Source: an uncultured Candidatus Melainabacteria bacterium (lineage in GTDB: Bacteria > Cyanobacteriota > Vampirovibrionia > Gastranaerophilales > Gastranaerophilaceae). From it: a stretch of 64,000 nt of DNA. Position numbers and translations under genes: made by a program. The notes under the pieces are model-generated. The model searched no databases. It was not told the origin of the DNA and saw nothing but the letters and a program-made list of their open reading frames with translations. The DNA is taken from assembly GCA_934718135.1 (NCBI GenBank), contig CAKUZW010000001.1, forward strand, positions 491,017-555,016, read 5' to 3'. Positions 25,975 to 34,959 of the stretch are shown here, piece by piece; within the stretch, counting starts at the first letter, position 1, and every line of letters begins with the position of its first letter.

Positions 25975-26346
25975 CTACTTGATTTCAACAACAGCACCAG
26001 CTGCTTCAAGAGTTTTCTTGATTGATTCAGCTTCGTCTTTTTTGATGTTTTCTTTAACTGCTTTAGGAGCTGCTTCAACTAAATCTTTAGCTTCTTTCAA
26101 GCCTAAACCTGTCAAAGTTCTAACTTCTTTCAATACAGCAATTTTCTTATCTGCTGGAACTGAAGCTAATACTACAGAAACTTCTGCATCAGCATCATCT
26201 GCTGCTGCAGCGGCTGCTGGAGCTGCTGCTACTGCTACTGGAGCTGCTGCTGATACGCCGAATTTTTCTTCCATAGCTTTTACTAATTCTGCTGCTTCTA
26301 ATAAAGTTAATTTTTCAATTGATTCTAAAATTGATTCTACACTCAT
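25975..26346 (-). CDS. rplL: 50S ribosomal protein L7/L12
   Basis: Multicopy stalk protein of the large ribosomal subunit that recruits translation GTPases. 123 aa with the N-terminal dimerisation helices (SVESILESIEKLTLLEAAEL), an Ala-rich hinge (about 35-52) and the conserved C-terminal domain (LKEVRTLTGLGLKEAKDLVE). AAAAGGAGAAAATC precedes the start. It follows rplJ by 80 bases in the same transcript. Confidence 0.98.
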   Translation of the reverse strand: MSVESILESIEKLTLLEAAELVKAMEEKFGVSAAAPVAVAAAPAAAAAADDADAEVSVVLASVPADKKIAVLKEVRTLTGLGLKEAKDLVEAAPKAVKENIKKDEAESIKKTLEAAGAVVEIK

Positions 26347-26426
26347 GATTTTCTCCTTTTATTTTAATTTTTGAGTTTTTCTAATACGTTGTTAAGCACA
26401 GAGGCTTAAATAATTTTGCCACAAAA

Positions 26427-26948
26427 CTATGCAGCTTTTTGATCTCTGACTGCTGCCATTGCTCTTGTAAGTTGAGAAAGAACAGCGTTGATAGAGTTTG
26501 CGATACCTGATGCCGGTGAATTGATAGAACCAAGCATTTTTGCATAAAGCTCGTCTTTTGAAGGAAGAGCTGCCAATGCTTTTGTTTCTTCAACTGTTAA
26601 CAATTTACCATCCATAACAGCACCAAGGATTTCACCTTTTTTAGCTTCTTTGATAAATTTAGTAACAGCTTTAGCAGGGCTTACAGGATCTTCAAAACCG
26701 AAAGCTAAAGCGATAGGTCCTGTTAATTTTTCAGCTAATGCTTCATATTCAGTCCCTTTTACAGCGATTTTAGCCAAAGTATTTTTGGTAACCATGTAGT
26801 CACCACCGTTTTTTTGAATTTCACGTCTTAATTTTGTGATTTCTTCAACGGTTAAACCTTTGTACTCAGTGATAACTGCAACTTGAGCTTTTTCAATTTT
26901 TGATTTAATCGCATCTATTTTTTCTGATTTAAATGCTTTTGTTGCCAT
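26427..26948 (-). CDS. rplJ: 50S ribosomal protein L10
   Basis: Stalk base protein that binds 23S rRNA and holds L7/L12 dimers. 173 aa with normal features: KAQVAVITEYKGLTVEEITK near the start, the GGDYMVTKNTLAKIA segment, and a C-terminal helix for L12 binding. AAAGGAGCTAAAA lies before ATG. Preceded by a long structured leader (26949-27215), where L10 or L10-L12 is expected to repress its own translation. Confidence 0.98.
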   Translation of the reverse strand: MATKAFKSEKIDAIKSKIEKAQVAVITEYKGLTVEEITKLRREIQKNGGDYMVTKNTLAKIAVKGTEYEALAEKLTGPIALAFGFEDPVSPAKAVTKFIKEAKKGEILGAVMDGKLLTVEETKALAALPSKDELYAKMLGSINSPASGIANSINAVLSQLTRAMAAVRDQKAA

Positions 26949-27215
26949 TTTTAGCTCCTTTGATTTCTACGTCAATTGAATACTTTCAATTGTTATTTAT
27001 GTTATCGACCTATAAAACTAAAAAAGACTTTGCTTTTCTAGTTTTACCGCAAAATCTTACACATAAGTCTATAAATGCTATTTACTTTCGTGTAACCTCG
27101 ATTAGCTGATTTTGTCATTTAACCTCGTGCACCTGCTGACATTGAGAAGGCTCCCCTTTTCTTTGCCCTTTTTTGCACCCTTGGACTAATTGTCTGCGGC
27201 TATAGTTTATAATTT
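26949..27215 (-). promoter_or_regulatory. L10 leader of the rplJ-rplL operon
   Basis: A 260-base untranslated leader on the minus strand. It starts near GCCGCAGACAATTAGTCCAA, contains GGGAGCCTTCTCAATG, TCAGCAGGTGCACGAGG (typical L10-binding segments seen in ribosomal L10 leaders), and an AAAACTA...TAGTTTT hairpin with a T run at 27014-27045 that could act as an attenuator. Known L10 leaders mediate autogenous control. I match it by motif and position only. Confidence 0.7.
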
Positions 27216-27306
27216 ATCTTAAACATAATTAAAAAGCAAGTTTTGTGGTAATATTTATTTACAAAACAGGGGGCAATTTTAGTTAGATTGATGTTTTTAT
27301 AAATAT

Positions 27307-27600
27307 ATGGTAGAACAGATAGATAATCCTGCAAATAAATCTATGCATTATGGCAATCATACGGTTGGTTTGCTGAACCCGCCCGATAAGTTGCCTAAGA
27401 CGGTTTTGTATTCAGGTCGGGAAGGCGATAGGATGTTTAACCAAATGGAGCATGACTTGTATGTTGGACAAAAACATGCCAAACCCCCTGAAAGACATAA
27501 ATTCCCGCTAATCTTGAAAATCATAGGAGGTGCAACTGTTTTGCTATCTGGAATGTTCTGCTTTAAAGGGATTAGAAAATTTGTTAAAAAACTGTTCTAA
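27307..27600 (+). CDS. Small protein with a C-terminal membrane helix
   Basis: A 97-aa protein of unknown function. The first 70 residues are soluble with several Pro/Asn/His residues (GLLNPPDKLPKTVLYSGREG), then a basic stretch and one hydrophobic segment (LILKIIGGATVLLSGMFCF, about 69-87) and a short basic tail, consistent with a tail-anchored topology. No clear ribosome binding site (AATATATG). It overlaps the convergent phosphoesterase gene by four bases. Probably real but weakly supported. Confidence 0.55.
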   Translation: MVEQIDNPANKSMHYGNHTVGLLNPPDKLPKTVLYSGREGDRMFNQMEHDLYVGQKHAKPPERHKFPLILKIIGGATVLLSGMFCFKGIRKFVKKLF

Positions 27601-28457
27601 TCTTCATTATCCAGTGTATCAGGAATATCAAATTCTCTAAGTTGAGTATAAATTATTGGTGAAAATTCTTTTGTAGTAACGATATCAATAATTTTGTATG
27701 ATTGAGGTATTGAAATCAAAGATGGAGATGAAATATGATATACCCCATTTTTCATTGTTTCATTATTTACGTGAAAATGCCCTGAAATCACTGCTAGGAC
27801 ATTGTGATGTTTATCCAAAATTTCCTGATAATCCTCTACTCTATAGGTTTTATGAGTTTTTAATCTGGATTCGGATGAGTCAGGATAAACTAGTGGAAAA
27901 TGTTGAAATATAATTACAGGTTTATCTTCATTTTTGGTTAATTTTTTATCAACCCAATCTAAGGTATCTTGTCTGTAATATCCAGCGGCTCCTGGGATAA
28001 CTTCTTTAGCTCCGTCTACAATTAAAAATACAAATCCGTCTTTTTTGAATTCATAGTTTGGTGTTCTTTGTCTATATAAAAGATTTGATTCTCGTAGAAT
28101 TTCGTAATAGCGAGCTTTTGACATGTTTTTTGATTTGTATACATCATGATTTCCAAGTGCAACGTAGTATGGAACCTTTAGTTTTCTAACGATTTTGACA
28201 AATTCTCTCAAATTGTCTTCCGTCGGATTATTAATATTGTCGCCCGTAAAAACAACAAATGAAACCCCTTCTTGTTTATTTATGTCTTCAACCGCACTTT
28301 TTAGTACATTTTGAGAATATTCAGACCCAACATCAAGATGAGAATCTGTTACTTGTACAAACTTTATATTTTCTGCAAATACTGTAAGTGATGAAAAAAC
28401 AAATGCAGTGATAATTCCAACTAAAATAGAAGCTAACTTTTTCATAAAAAAATACAT
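27597..28457 (-). CDS. Secreted metallophosphoesterase
   Basis: A 286-aa calcineurin-like phosphoesterase with an N-terminal signal peptide (KKLASILVGIITAFVFSS ending VFA-EN). The metal-site motifs are in order: TDSHLD, FTGDNIN, ALGNHD, FQHFPLV and SGHFHV. These are the standard dinuclear-site residues of the superfamily. Expected to act outside the cytoplasmic membrane on phosphomonoesters, phosphodiesters or nucleotides; substrate unknown. Either of two ATGs (residue 1 or 5) could start. Confidence 0.9.
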   Translation of the reverse strand: MYFFMKKLASILVGIITAFVFSSLTVFAENIKFVQVTDSHLDVGSEYSQNVLKSAVEDINKQEGVSFVVFTGDNINNPTEDNLREFVKIVRKLKVPYYVALGNHDVYKSKNMSKARYYEILRESNLLYRQRTPNYEFKKDGFVFLIVDGAKEVIPGAAGYYRQDTLDWVDKKLTKNEDKPVIIFQHFPLVYPDSSESRLKTHKTYRVEDYQEILDKHHNVLAVISGHFHVNNETMKNGVYHISSPSLISIPQSYKIIDIVTTKEFSPIIYTQLREFDIPDTLDNED

Positions 28458-28514
28458 TCTCCCTTAAAAAGAATTATATCATGAAATCAAAATATGTGAT
28501 AAAATACAAATATT

Positions 28515-28763
28515 ATGAGATTAGATAAATTTTTAAAAGTGTCAAGATTGATAAAAAGAAGAACTGTTGCAAATGAAGTTTCTGATATGGGTAGGGTTTT
28601 GGTCAACGGTAATCCGGCAAAACCTGCCAAACAAATAAAAGAAAATGATGTTATCTCAATTGAATATGCAAACAGAACCGTTAATGCAAAAATTTTAAAA
28701 GTTCCAACGACAAATGTCAGTGTTCAAGAAGCTCCAAGTTTGTACGAATTGTTGTCTGAATAG
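28515..28763 (+). CDS. S4-domain RNA-binding protein, RqcP-like
   Basis: An 82-aa single S4-domain protein: MRLDKFLKVSRLIKRRTVAN, then GRVLVNGNPAKPAKQIKEND. Size and motifs match RqcP/YabO, which binds peptidyl-tRNA on stalled 50S subunits and works with RqcH in ribosome quality control; HslR-type heat-shock S4 proteins are an alternative. Preceded by only 57 bases from the divergent phosphoesterase gene. Confidence 0.85.
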   Translation: MRLDKFLKVSRLIKRRTVANEVSDMGRVLVNGNPAKPAKQIKENDVISIEYANRTVNAKILKVPTTNVSVQEAPSLYELLSE

Positions 28764-28841
28764 CTGCTATTGGGCAAGTTGTAAATAATTCGTGTAACAA
28801 TTATAAACTTTTGTAACGAATTAACCAAACTCTGAAATTAT

Positions 28842-28866
28842 GACATTTCAAAATACTTTATTAAAG
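28842..28866 (+). promoter_or_regulatory. Shared promoter-like motif (copy E)
   Basis: GACATTTCAAAATACTTTAT then TAAAG. The central AAATACTTTAT matches the other copies, while the upstream part is weaker. TGTAAC occurs twice upstream (about 28792 and 28812). Confidence 0.35.
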
Positions 28867-28897
28867 TATAGAGAGCATAATAAACGGAGATAATAAG

Positions 28898-29191
28898 ATG
28901 GTTGATTTTAAAGGTATTGGCGATTTAAACGCAATTAAAGGTGTTAATAATGTTAAAGGAACTTTTTCTGCAAATATTGGTAAAACAGAAGCAAAACTAG
29001 GTTCTTTCGGGTATGGTTTTAACACTTCAAATGTTGGTTTTACAAGAAATGTAGTTCCTGAATTTTTAGCAAACAAGTTTGCGGATGTTGAACCTCCGAA
29101 ATATACAAAAAATATTGGGCAATTGGTTATAAATGATCGGGATTATATTCCTGACAAATCATTTGAAGAAGATGCATTTTGCGAAGTATAA
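28898..29191 (+). CDS. Small lineage-specific protein
   Basis: A 97-aa soluble protein of unknown function with short repetitive segments rich in Gly, Asn and Phe (DFKGIGDLNAIKGVNNVKG, then FGYGFNTSNVGFTRN). No signal peptide. GGAGATAATAAG before ATG is a strong start. The upstream region carries copy E of the shared promoter-like motif, linking it to the 89-aa gene at 11630 and others. Ends at a bidirectional terminator. Confidence 0.7.
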   Translation: MVDFKGIGDLNAIKGVNNVKGTFSANIGKTEAKLGSFGYGFNTSNVGFTRNVVPEFLANKFADVEPPKYTKNIGQLVINDRDYIPDKSFEEDAFCEV

Positions 29192-29200
29192 AATAGCAAG

Positions 29201-29236
29201 AAAAAGAGCCTGACTTTATTTGTCAGACTCTTTTTT
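29201..29236. terminator. Bidirectional terminator before rpmA
   Basis: AAAAAGAGCCTGAC, loop, GTCAGACTCTTTTTT. Serves the 97-aa gene on the plus strand and rplU-rpmA on the minus strand. Confidence 0.85.
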
Positions 29237-29255
29237 ATTTAAGCTTTAACTTAGA

Positions 29256-29513
29256 CTACTGAGCAGCGTAAACACTAACTTGTTTTCTGTCGCGTCTGTG
29301 TGCTTCAAATTTCACGTTTCCGTCAATCAATGCATACAAAGTATCATCTGAACCGATACCTACATTGTTTCCTGGGTGAATTTTAGTTCCTCTTTGACGA
29401 ACTAGGATATTACCTGCTTTAACAGCTTCTCCGCCGAATTTCTTAACGCCTAAACGTTTAGCTTCGGAGTCACGGCCGTTACGGGTAGATCCCATACCTT
29501 TCTTATGTGCCAT
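29256..29513 (-). CDS. rpmA: 50S ribosomal protein L27
   Basis: 85-aa large-subunit protein whose N-terminal tail reaches the peptidyl-transferase centre. Starts MAHKKGMGSTRNGRDSEAKR, without the cleavable N-terminal extension seen in Firmicutes. Standard length. Follows rplU by 66 bases; the two are probably cotranscribed. Confidence 0.98.
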   Translation of the reverse strand: MAHKKGMGSTRNGRDSEAKRLGVKKFGGEAVKAGNILVRQRGTKIHPGNNVGIGSDDTLYALIDGNVKFEAHRRDRKQVSVYAAQ

Positions 29514-29579
29514 TTTTATTTCTCCTTTATTGTTTTCTTAACGTTATTTCTGACTTTGGCAATTCTGCCATTTTAGTCA

Positions 29580-29933
29580 TTACTCAGCAGCTGATTCTTC
29601 TGTTGCAGCAGCTTTTTTAGCAGTAGTTCTGATTTTAGAAATCATAACTCTAGTGAAGCCTTGTCTGTGGCCTTGTTTTTTTCTGTAACCTTTTTTAGGT
29701 CTTTGTTTGTAAACAATAACCTTTTTAGATTTGTCATGTAAAACGATTTTACCTTCAGCAGATGCACCAGTTACGTAAGGTTGACCTACTTTAGATTTTT
29801 TACCGTTTACAACCATAACAACTTTGTCAAAAACGATTTTTGAATCTTTTTCGCCATCTAATAATTCGACATCAACGTAGCGGCCTTCTTCTACTTGGTA
29901 TTGTTTCCCGCCAGTTTCAACAATTGCGTACAT
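29580..29933 (-). CDS. rplU: 50S ribosomal protein L21
   Basis: 117-aa protein starting MYAIVETGGKQYQVEEGRYV, with the RNA-binding KKGYRKKQGHRQGFTRV motif. The C-terminal 15 residues form a short Ala/Glu extension (KKAAATEESAAE). GAAAGGAAATGAAAA precedes ATG. Upstream (29940-30000) has repeated AACCCC and GGTT segments on the minus strand that might form a leader structure, but I cannot assign a known family. Confidence 0.98.
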   Translation of the reverse strand: MYAIVETGGKQYQVEEGRYVDVELLDGEKDSKIVFDKVVMVVNGKKSKVGQPYVTGASAEGKIVLHDKSKKVIVYKQRPKKGYRKKQGHRQGFTRVMISKIRTTAKKAAATEESAAE

Positions 29934-30124
29934 TTTTCATTTCCTTTCAATTGGGGTTTCGTAACCTTTTTGGGGTTTTATAAACGATTGACCCGAGTAA
30001 TCACGTACATTTATTATCACGCAAGCTCAAAATTATGTCAAGTTATTTATAACAATACTTTAAAACCTTTTAATATTTATTAACTTTGTGAGTCTATCAA
30101 ATTTATTTGAAGTATCATAAATGT

Positions 30125-31462
30125 ATGATGTTTAAAAAAGAAGATTTAATTTTGGCGACAAATGCCCAAATATTAAAAGATAGTGGAAGTGATGACGAAT
30201 ATTGTATTTCAACTGATACAAGAACAATAAAATTCGGAGATATTTACCTTCCGCTCAAAGGTGCGTCTTTTGATGGCGAAATGTTTATAGATAAGGCAAT
30301 AGAAAGTGGAGCAAAGGCTTATTTTACAACAAAAGATACTGTTTTAGATGGTTCGGATTTAGTTTTGAAAGTAGGCAATACTCTAAATGCGTATTTAAAT
30401 ATTGCTAAATTTTATAGACATAAAATTAACCCTATTACGGTTGCAATCACAGGAAGTGCCGGAAAAACAACAACAAAAGAACTTGTTTATAGTGTATTGA
30501 GTCAAAAATTCAATACTCAAAAAACTTTTTCAAATCATAACAATGAAATAGGTTTTTGCCAAACAGTTCTTGGAATGAATGAGAACACTCAAGCTTTAAT
30601 TGTTGAAATGGGTATGAGAGGTTTGGGAGAAATTGAACTCATATCAACTCATCTTGAACCTGATTACGCTATTATTACAAATTGTGGTTCTGCTCATGTT
30701 GGAAGATTAGGCAGTTTGGATAATATTGCTAAAGCTAAATGCGAAATTACAACCGGATTGAATTCAAAAGGAACGCTAATAGCTAAAAATCAAGACAGAA
30801 TAAAAAAGTTTGTAAATTTTGATGGTGAAAAGATTTTCTATTCTATTGATGATGTTGAAATCGTAGAACAGGCCAAATCTTATTCAAAATTTATTTATAA
30901 AGGTGAAACTTATGAATTGAATGTTGACGGAGAATATAACATCGAAAATTCATTATCAGCAATTGAACTTGGTAAAAAGTTAGGTTTAACATATCAAGAA
31001 ATTAAAACAGGGTTATTTTCTTACAAACCGATTGAAAAACGTTGGGAAGAAAAAGAAATTAACGGTTTAAAATTCATCAATGACAGTTATAATGCTAATC
31101 CTGAATCAATGAAGGCATCTGTTAAAACATTTGTTGAATTATACAAAAATCCTGTTGTTATTTTAGGCGATATGAAAGAATTAGGAACAGATGAAGTTAA
31201 ATATCACCAAGAAGTTGGTTTGTATTTGGCGGGTTTGAATAAAAACGTTAAGTATTTGACTGTAGGAAATTTGGCACGAGAAATAGGAAACGTTCTTGCA
31301 AGTAACGGTTTTGAAGTTAAGTCTTTTGAAAATAACAAGGATGTTTCTTGTTACATTCTTGAAAATTTGAATAAAGATTATACAATATTTTTAAAAGCTT
31401 CACGTTCAATGCAATTTGAAGAGATTTTAGATAATATAAGAAGAGGGATATGTAAATTATGA
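30125..31462 (+). CDS. murF: UDP-MurNAc-tripeptide-D-Ala-D-Ala ligase MurF
   Basis: Adds D-Ala-D-Ala to UDP-MurNAc-tripeptide in peptidoglycan synthesis. About 445 aa from ATG 30125 (or 30128). The ATP loop is ITGSAGKTTTKE, followed by SNHNNEIGF, VEMGMRGLGEIELIS, and INDSYNANPESMKAS of the ligase domains. I prefer the ATG over a TTG six codons upstream. First gene of the cell-wall operon; it overlaps mraY by four bases (ATTATGATAA region). Confidence 0.96.
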   Translation: MMFKKEDLILATNAQILKDSGSDDEYCISTDTRTIKFGDIYLPLKGASFDGEMFIDKAIESGAKAYFTTKDTVLDGSDLVLKVGNTLNAYLNIAKFYRHKINPITVAITGSAGKTTTKELVYSVLSQKFNTQKTFSNHNNEIGFCQTVLGMNENTQALIVEMGMRGLGEIELISTHLEPDYAIITNCGSAHVGRLGSLDNIAKAKCEITTGLNSKGTLIAKNQDRIKKFVNFDGEKIFYSIDDVEIVEQAKSYSKFIYKGETYELNVDGEYNIENSLSAIELGKKLGLTYQEIKTGLFSYKPIEKRWEEKEINGLKFINDSYNANPESMKASVKTFVELYKNPVVILGDMKELGTDEVKYHQEVGLYLAGLNKNVKYLTVGNLAREIGNVLASNGFEVKSFENNKDVSCYILENLNKDYTIFLKASRSMQFEEILDNIRRGICKL

Positions 31463-32439
31463 TAATGGTAACTATCGCATTCTTGTTGGGAATGGTTTTG
31501 TGTATGCTTTTCGGCGTACCGTATATTGACATGTTGAGAAAAAAAATGATTGGGCAATATATAAAAGATGTTGCACCTGAAAATCATGCGAAAAAGCAAG
31601 GAACTCCAACTACAGGCGGGGTGTTTATTATTGCTGCTATTATTATGGCGTCCGTAATTGTTTTATTATTGGCTCAAAAGATGTCAACACTTGCTCTTAT
31701 TACTATTATAACTTTGTTATTTTATACATTTGCAGGTTTTCAAGATGATTATATTAAAATAAAAGGCAAAGGTAATGACGGTTTAACTGCAAGAGGAAAA
31801 CTTTTCAGACAAATTGCAATTGCACTTTTACCAACATTATTTTTAGTTACAACAAATCCTGATGCTTGTACTTTCACAATTGGAAGTATTGTTCTTGATT
31901 TGAAATGGTTTTATCCGTTCTTTGCTGTATTCATTATTACAGGAGCATCAAACGCTTACAATTTGACTGACGGATTGGACGGACTTGCAGCAGGTTGCGG
32001 AGTGCCGGCATTTATCGCTTGTGCAATAATCTCTCATTCTTTAGGTGAAACTGAACTTGCAATTATTTCATCTGCTGTTGCAGGGGCTTTGTTAGGATTT
32101 TTGAAATACAATAAACCGAAAGCGGAAGTATTTATGGGTGATACCGGATCTTTAGCTATTGGCGGATTGTTAGGAACTTTGGCTGTTTTAGGGAAATTTG
32201 AATTTTTATTAATTTTTGTCGGCGGTGTTTTTGTTATTGAAACTTTGTCCGTAATTATTCAAGTTACAAGCTTCAAAACAACAGGCAAAAGAGTTTTCAA
32301 AATGGCTCCTATTCATCACCATTTTGAATTGTTAGGTTGGAATGAGAAAAAAGTTGTAGCTGTATTTTCTGTAGTTTCTTTGATTTTATCAGCAGGAGCA
32401 GTTATTTTATTTGAATTATTCAATAGAGGAATTTTATAA
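31459..32439 (+). CDS. mraY: Phospho-MurNAc-pentapeptide transferase MraY
   Basis: Integral membrane enzyme making lipid I from UDP-MurNAc-pentapeptide and undecaprenyl phosphate. 326 aa, about ten membrane segments. Motifs KKQGTPTTGG, FQDDYIK with paired Asp, NLTDGLDGLA, FMGDTGSLAIGG and MAPIHHHFELLGW are all present. Overlaps murF by four bases and murD by one (TAATG). Confidence 0.97.
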   Translation: MIMVTIAFLLGMVLCMLFGVPYIDMLRKKMIGQYIKDVAPENHAKKQGTPTTGGVFIIAAIIMASVIVLLLAQKMSTLALITIITLLFYTFAGFQDDYIKIKGKGNDGLTARGKLFRQIAIALLPTLFLVTTNPDACTFTIGSIVLDLKWFYPFFAVFIITGASNAYNLTDGLDGLAAGCGVPAFIACAIISHSLGETELAIISSAVAGALLGFLKYNKPKAEVFMGDTGSLAIGGLLGTLAVLGKFEFLLIFVGGVFVIETLSVIIQVTSFKTTGKRVFKMAPIHHHFELLGWNEKKVVAVFSVVSLILSAGAVILFELFNRGIL

Positions 32440-33773
32440 TGGATAAAAAAGTTTTAGTTTTGGGTTTGTCCCGTAGTGGAATTGCAGCCGCTACGTTTGC
32501 AAAAAAACATGGTGCTGATGTTTATTTAACAGAAAGCAGAGATGTTTCAGAAGATAAACTTCCGCAAATAAAGGAATTGCAAAGTGAAGGTATTCATACT
32601 GAATATGGTGGTCATTCAGATGAATTTATAAATAAAGCCGAGCTTGCAATTACAAGTCCCGGTATTCCTCCACACAGTGCAATTATTCAAAAACTAAAAT
32701 CAAAACATATTCCTGTAATTTCAGAATTGGAATTGGCTTATCGTGAAAGTGATATTCCATTTATTATAATCACCGGAACAAATGGTAAAACTACTACAAC
32801 AGCCTTAACAGAACATATATTGAGTAAAAAACTTAATACAAAAGCTTGTGGTAATATCGGAACTCCTCCTTGTACAATGGCGGATGAAAATCTTGATTAT
32901 TTTGTATGTGAAGCGAGTTCGTTCCAACTTGCAATGAGTCCGACTTTAAAACCGTTTATTTCTGTTTGGACAAATTTTACACCGGATCATATTGATTGGC
33001 ATCAGGGATTGGAAAATTATTTCAAAGCTAAAGCAAGAGTATTTTTAGATCCGCAGGCTCCAAAATATGCTGTTCTTAATGCAAAAGATGAAAAACTTTT
33101 AGAGTTTTCAAAACAGGCTAAGGGAACCATTTTTATGTTTGCCGGAAATATCGGAGACAATTGCTGTTATGAAGAAAATGGCGAAATTGTTTATAAACAA
33201 AACGGAAAAGCAGAAAGTATAATTAAATTATCTGACTGTCCATTGATTGGAGAACATAATTATCAAAATATCATGTGTGCTATTATTTGTGCCAAATTGA
33301 CAGGAATTGATAATGATACAATTCGTAAGGCTATTATGGAATTTAAAGCTCCTGAACATAGACTTGAATTTGTTAGAAAATTTAACGGAATTACGTTCTA
33401 CAATGATTCAAAGGCAACCAATCCGGAAGCTGCAATTGTTGCGATAAATTCGTTTAACAATGTTGATGTTGTTTTGATTGCAGGTGGAAGAGATAAAAAT
33501 ACGGATTTAACAGAATTTTGTGAATCTATAAAAAAACATATTAAAACAGTTATTTTGATAGGTGAAGCTACAGACAGATTTGAAGAAAATCTTCGCAAAA
33601 ATGGTTTTACTAATATTATCAGAGAAAAAACAATGGAAAGTGCAATTGATAAAGGCATCGAGTTAAATCCTGATGTAGTTTTATTATCACCGGCATGTGC
33701 AAGTTTTGATATGTTTACAAGCTATGAAAATAGGGGAGAAGTTTTCAAAGAGTATGTCTTATCGAGAGTATAG
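32439..33773 (+). CDS. murD: UDP-MurNAc-L-Ala:D-Glu ligase MurD
   Basis: Adds D-glutamate to UDP-MurNAc-L-Ala in the cytoplasm. 444 aa. Rossmann-like N-terminal UDP-binding domain (VLGLSRSGIAAATFA), ATP loop ITGTNGKTTTTA, then NFTPDHIDWH and GITFYNDSKATNPEA. Translationally coupled with mraY. Its last 20 bases overlap the ftsW start. Confidence 0.96.
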   Translation: MDKKVLVLGLSRSGIAAATFAKKHGADVYLTESRDVSEDKLPQIKELQSEGIHTEYGGHSDEFINKAELAITSPGIPPHSAIIQKLKSKHIPVISELELAYRESDIPFIIITGTNGKTTTTALTEHILSKKLNTKACGNIGTPPCTMADENLDYFVCEASSFQLAMSPTLKPFISVWTNFTPDHIDWHQGLENYFKAKARVFLDPQAPKYAVLNAKDEKLLEFSKQAKGTIFMFAGNIGDNCCYEENGEIVYKQNGKAESIIKLSDCPLIGEHNYQNIMCAIICAKLTGIDNDTIRKAIMEFKAPEHRLEFVRKFNGITFYNDSKATNPEAAIVAINSFNNVDVVLIAGGRDKNTDLTEFCESIKKHIKTVILIGEATDRFEENLRKNGFTNIIREKTMESAIDKGIELNPDVVLLSPACASFDMFTSYENRGEVFKEYVLSRV

Positions 33774-34959
33774 ATCAGAATATCAAATAGAACGAGATAA
33801 AAAAAGACATAACAGGCGCAGACATCGTGAAAATTCAGATGTTATATTGTCAGCTCCGGATAAATCTCTTCTAATTATTGTTGCCTTTTTGGTAATAATA
33901 GGTTTTCTTGCAATTTTTTCGGCTACCGCTCCAAAATGTTTGAGAGAAGGAGCAAATATGGCGTCTTTCCTTATTAAACAAATTGGATATGCAATTGTCG
34001 GATTTGTTGCAATGGGATATTTTGCAAAATTTGATTATAAAAAACTGGAAAAATATAATAAAAATTTCTTGTGGATTGTAATTGTATTATTATTGATTTT
34101 ACAATTTACACCGTTAGGGGTTACTATTAACGGTGCAAAACGGTGGATTAATTTAGGTATTCTTCAATTACAACCGTCTGAACTGGCAAAACCTTTATTT
34201 TGTATGCTTTTAGCCTCAAATTTTAAAGATAAAGTTGACTTACTTAGTACAAGCAATTGGACGGGTACATTTATTCCAATATTAATCATTTTAGGATTGA
34301 TTTATAAACAACCGAATTTAAGTATGGTTTTGATATTATTAATGGCATCTTTTTGGATGTATATTGCAGGAAAAGGTTCACTCAAACTTGTCGGTGCAAT
34401 AGGTGGCTGTGCATTAGCAGGCGGTTTGATGTTTTTGCCAAAACTTCTGCATGGGTACCAAATGGACCGTATTAATGTTTGGTTAAATCCTGGGAGTGAT
34501 GCATTAGGAAAAGGGTATAATATCATCCAATCATTGATTGCGTTTGCATCAGGCGGAATGACAGGAACAGGTTACGGCGGTTCTATTCAAAAACTGGCTT
34601 ATCTTCCTGAATGTCATACGGACTTTATTTTTGCAATTATAGCTGAAGAATTTGGATTTTTAGGTTGTTTCTTTATAGTCGGCTTGTTTTTAGCTTTGGT
34701 ATATAAAGGTTTAAAAATAGCAAAGAAATGCCCTGATATGTATGGAAAATTACTGGCAATCGGAATTACTATTATCTTTGGTTTCCAAGCCTTTTTGAAT
34801 ATGTCTGTAGCAAGTTCTCTACTTCCTGTTACAGGTGTTACTCTTCCATTTATCAGTTATGGTGGAACATCAATTATTGTTTCGCTTGCAATGGTTGGAG
34901 TTTTATTAAATATATCAAGACAAAGAATTAAAAGAATAAGGACTGAGAATGAGCAATAA
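33754..34959 (+). CDS. ftsW: FtsW-type peptidoglycan glycosyltransferase (SEDS)
   Basis: SEDS-family lipid II polymerase acting in division-site peptidoglycan synthesis with a class B PBP. 401 aa from ATG 33754 inside the end of murD; an upstream start at 33697 would lie wholly inside murD and is unlikely. After a basic cytoplasmic N-terminus (KKRHNRRRHREN) come about ten membrane segments. SEDS motifs: NGAKRWINLGILQLQPSEL, then EEFGFLG, and PFISYGGTSI near the C-terminus. Overlaps murG by 11 bases. Confidence 0.94.
   Translation: MSYREYRSEYQIERDKKRHNRRRHRENSDVILSAPDKSLLIIVAFLVIIGFLAIFSATAPKCLREGANMASFLIKQIGYAIVGFVAMGYFAKFDYKKLEKYNKNFLWIVIVLLLILQFTPLGVTINGAKRWINLGILQLQPSELAKPLFCMLLASNFKDKVDLLSTSNWTGTFIPILIILGLIYKQPNLSMVLILLMASFWMYIAGKGSLKLVGAIGGCALAGGLMFLPKLLHGYQMDRINVWLNPGSDALGKGYNIIQSLIAFASGGMTGTGYGGSIQKLAYLPECHTDFIFAIIAEEFGFLGCFFIVGLFLALVYKGLKIAKKCPDMYGKLLAIGITIIFGFQAFLNMSVASSLLPVTGVTLPFISYGGTSIIVSLAMVGVLLNISRQRIKRIRTENEQ

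Noticed and set aside
25979..26374. 131-codon plus-strand frame opposite rplL
   Set aside because: It is the complement of the Ala-rich rplL gene (poly-Ala/Ser translation) and has no ribosome binding site.
33697..33753. Longer ftsW start inside murD
   Set aside because: The extra 19 residues are an out-of-frame reading of murD and lack a start signal; the later ATG fits the family.
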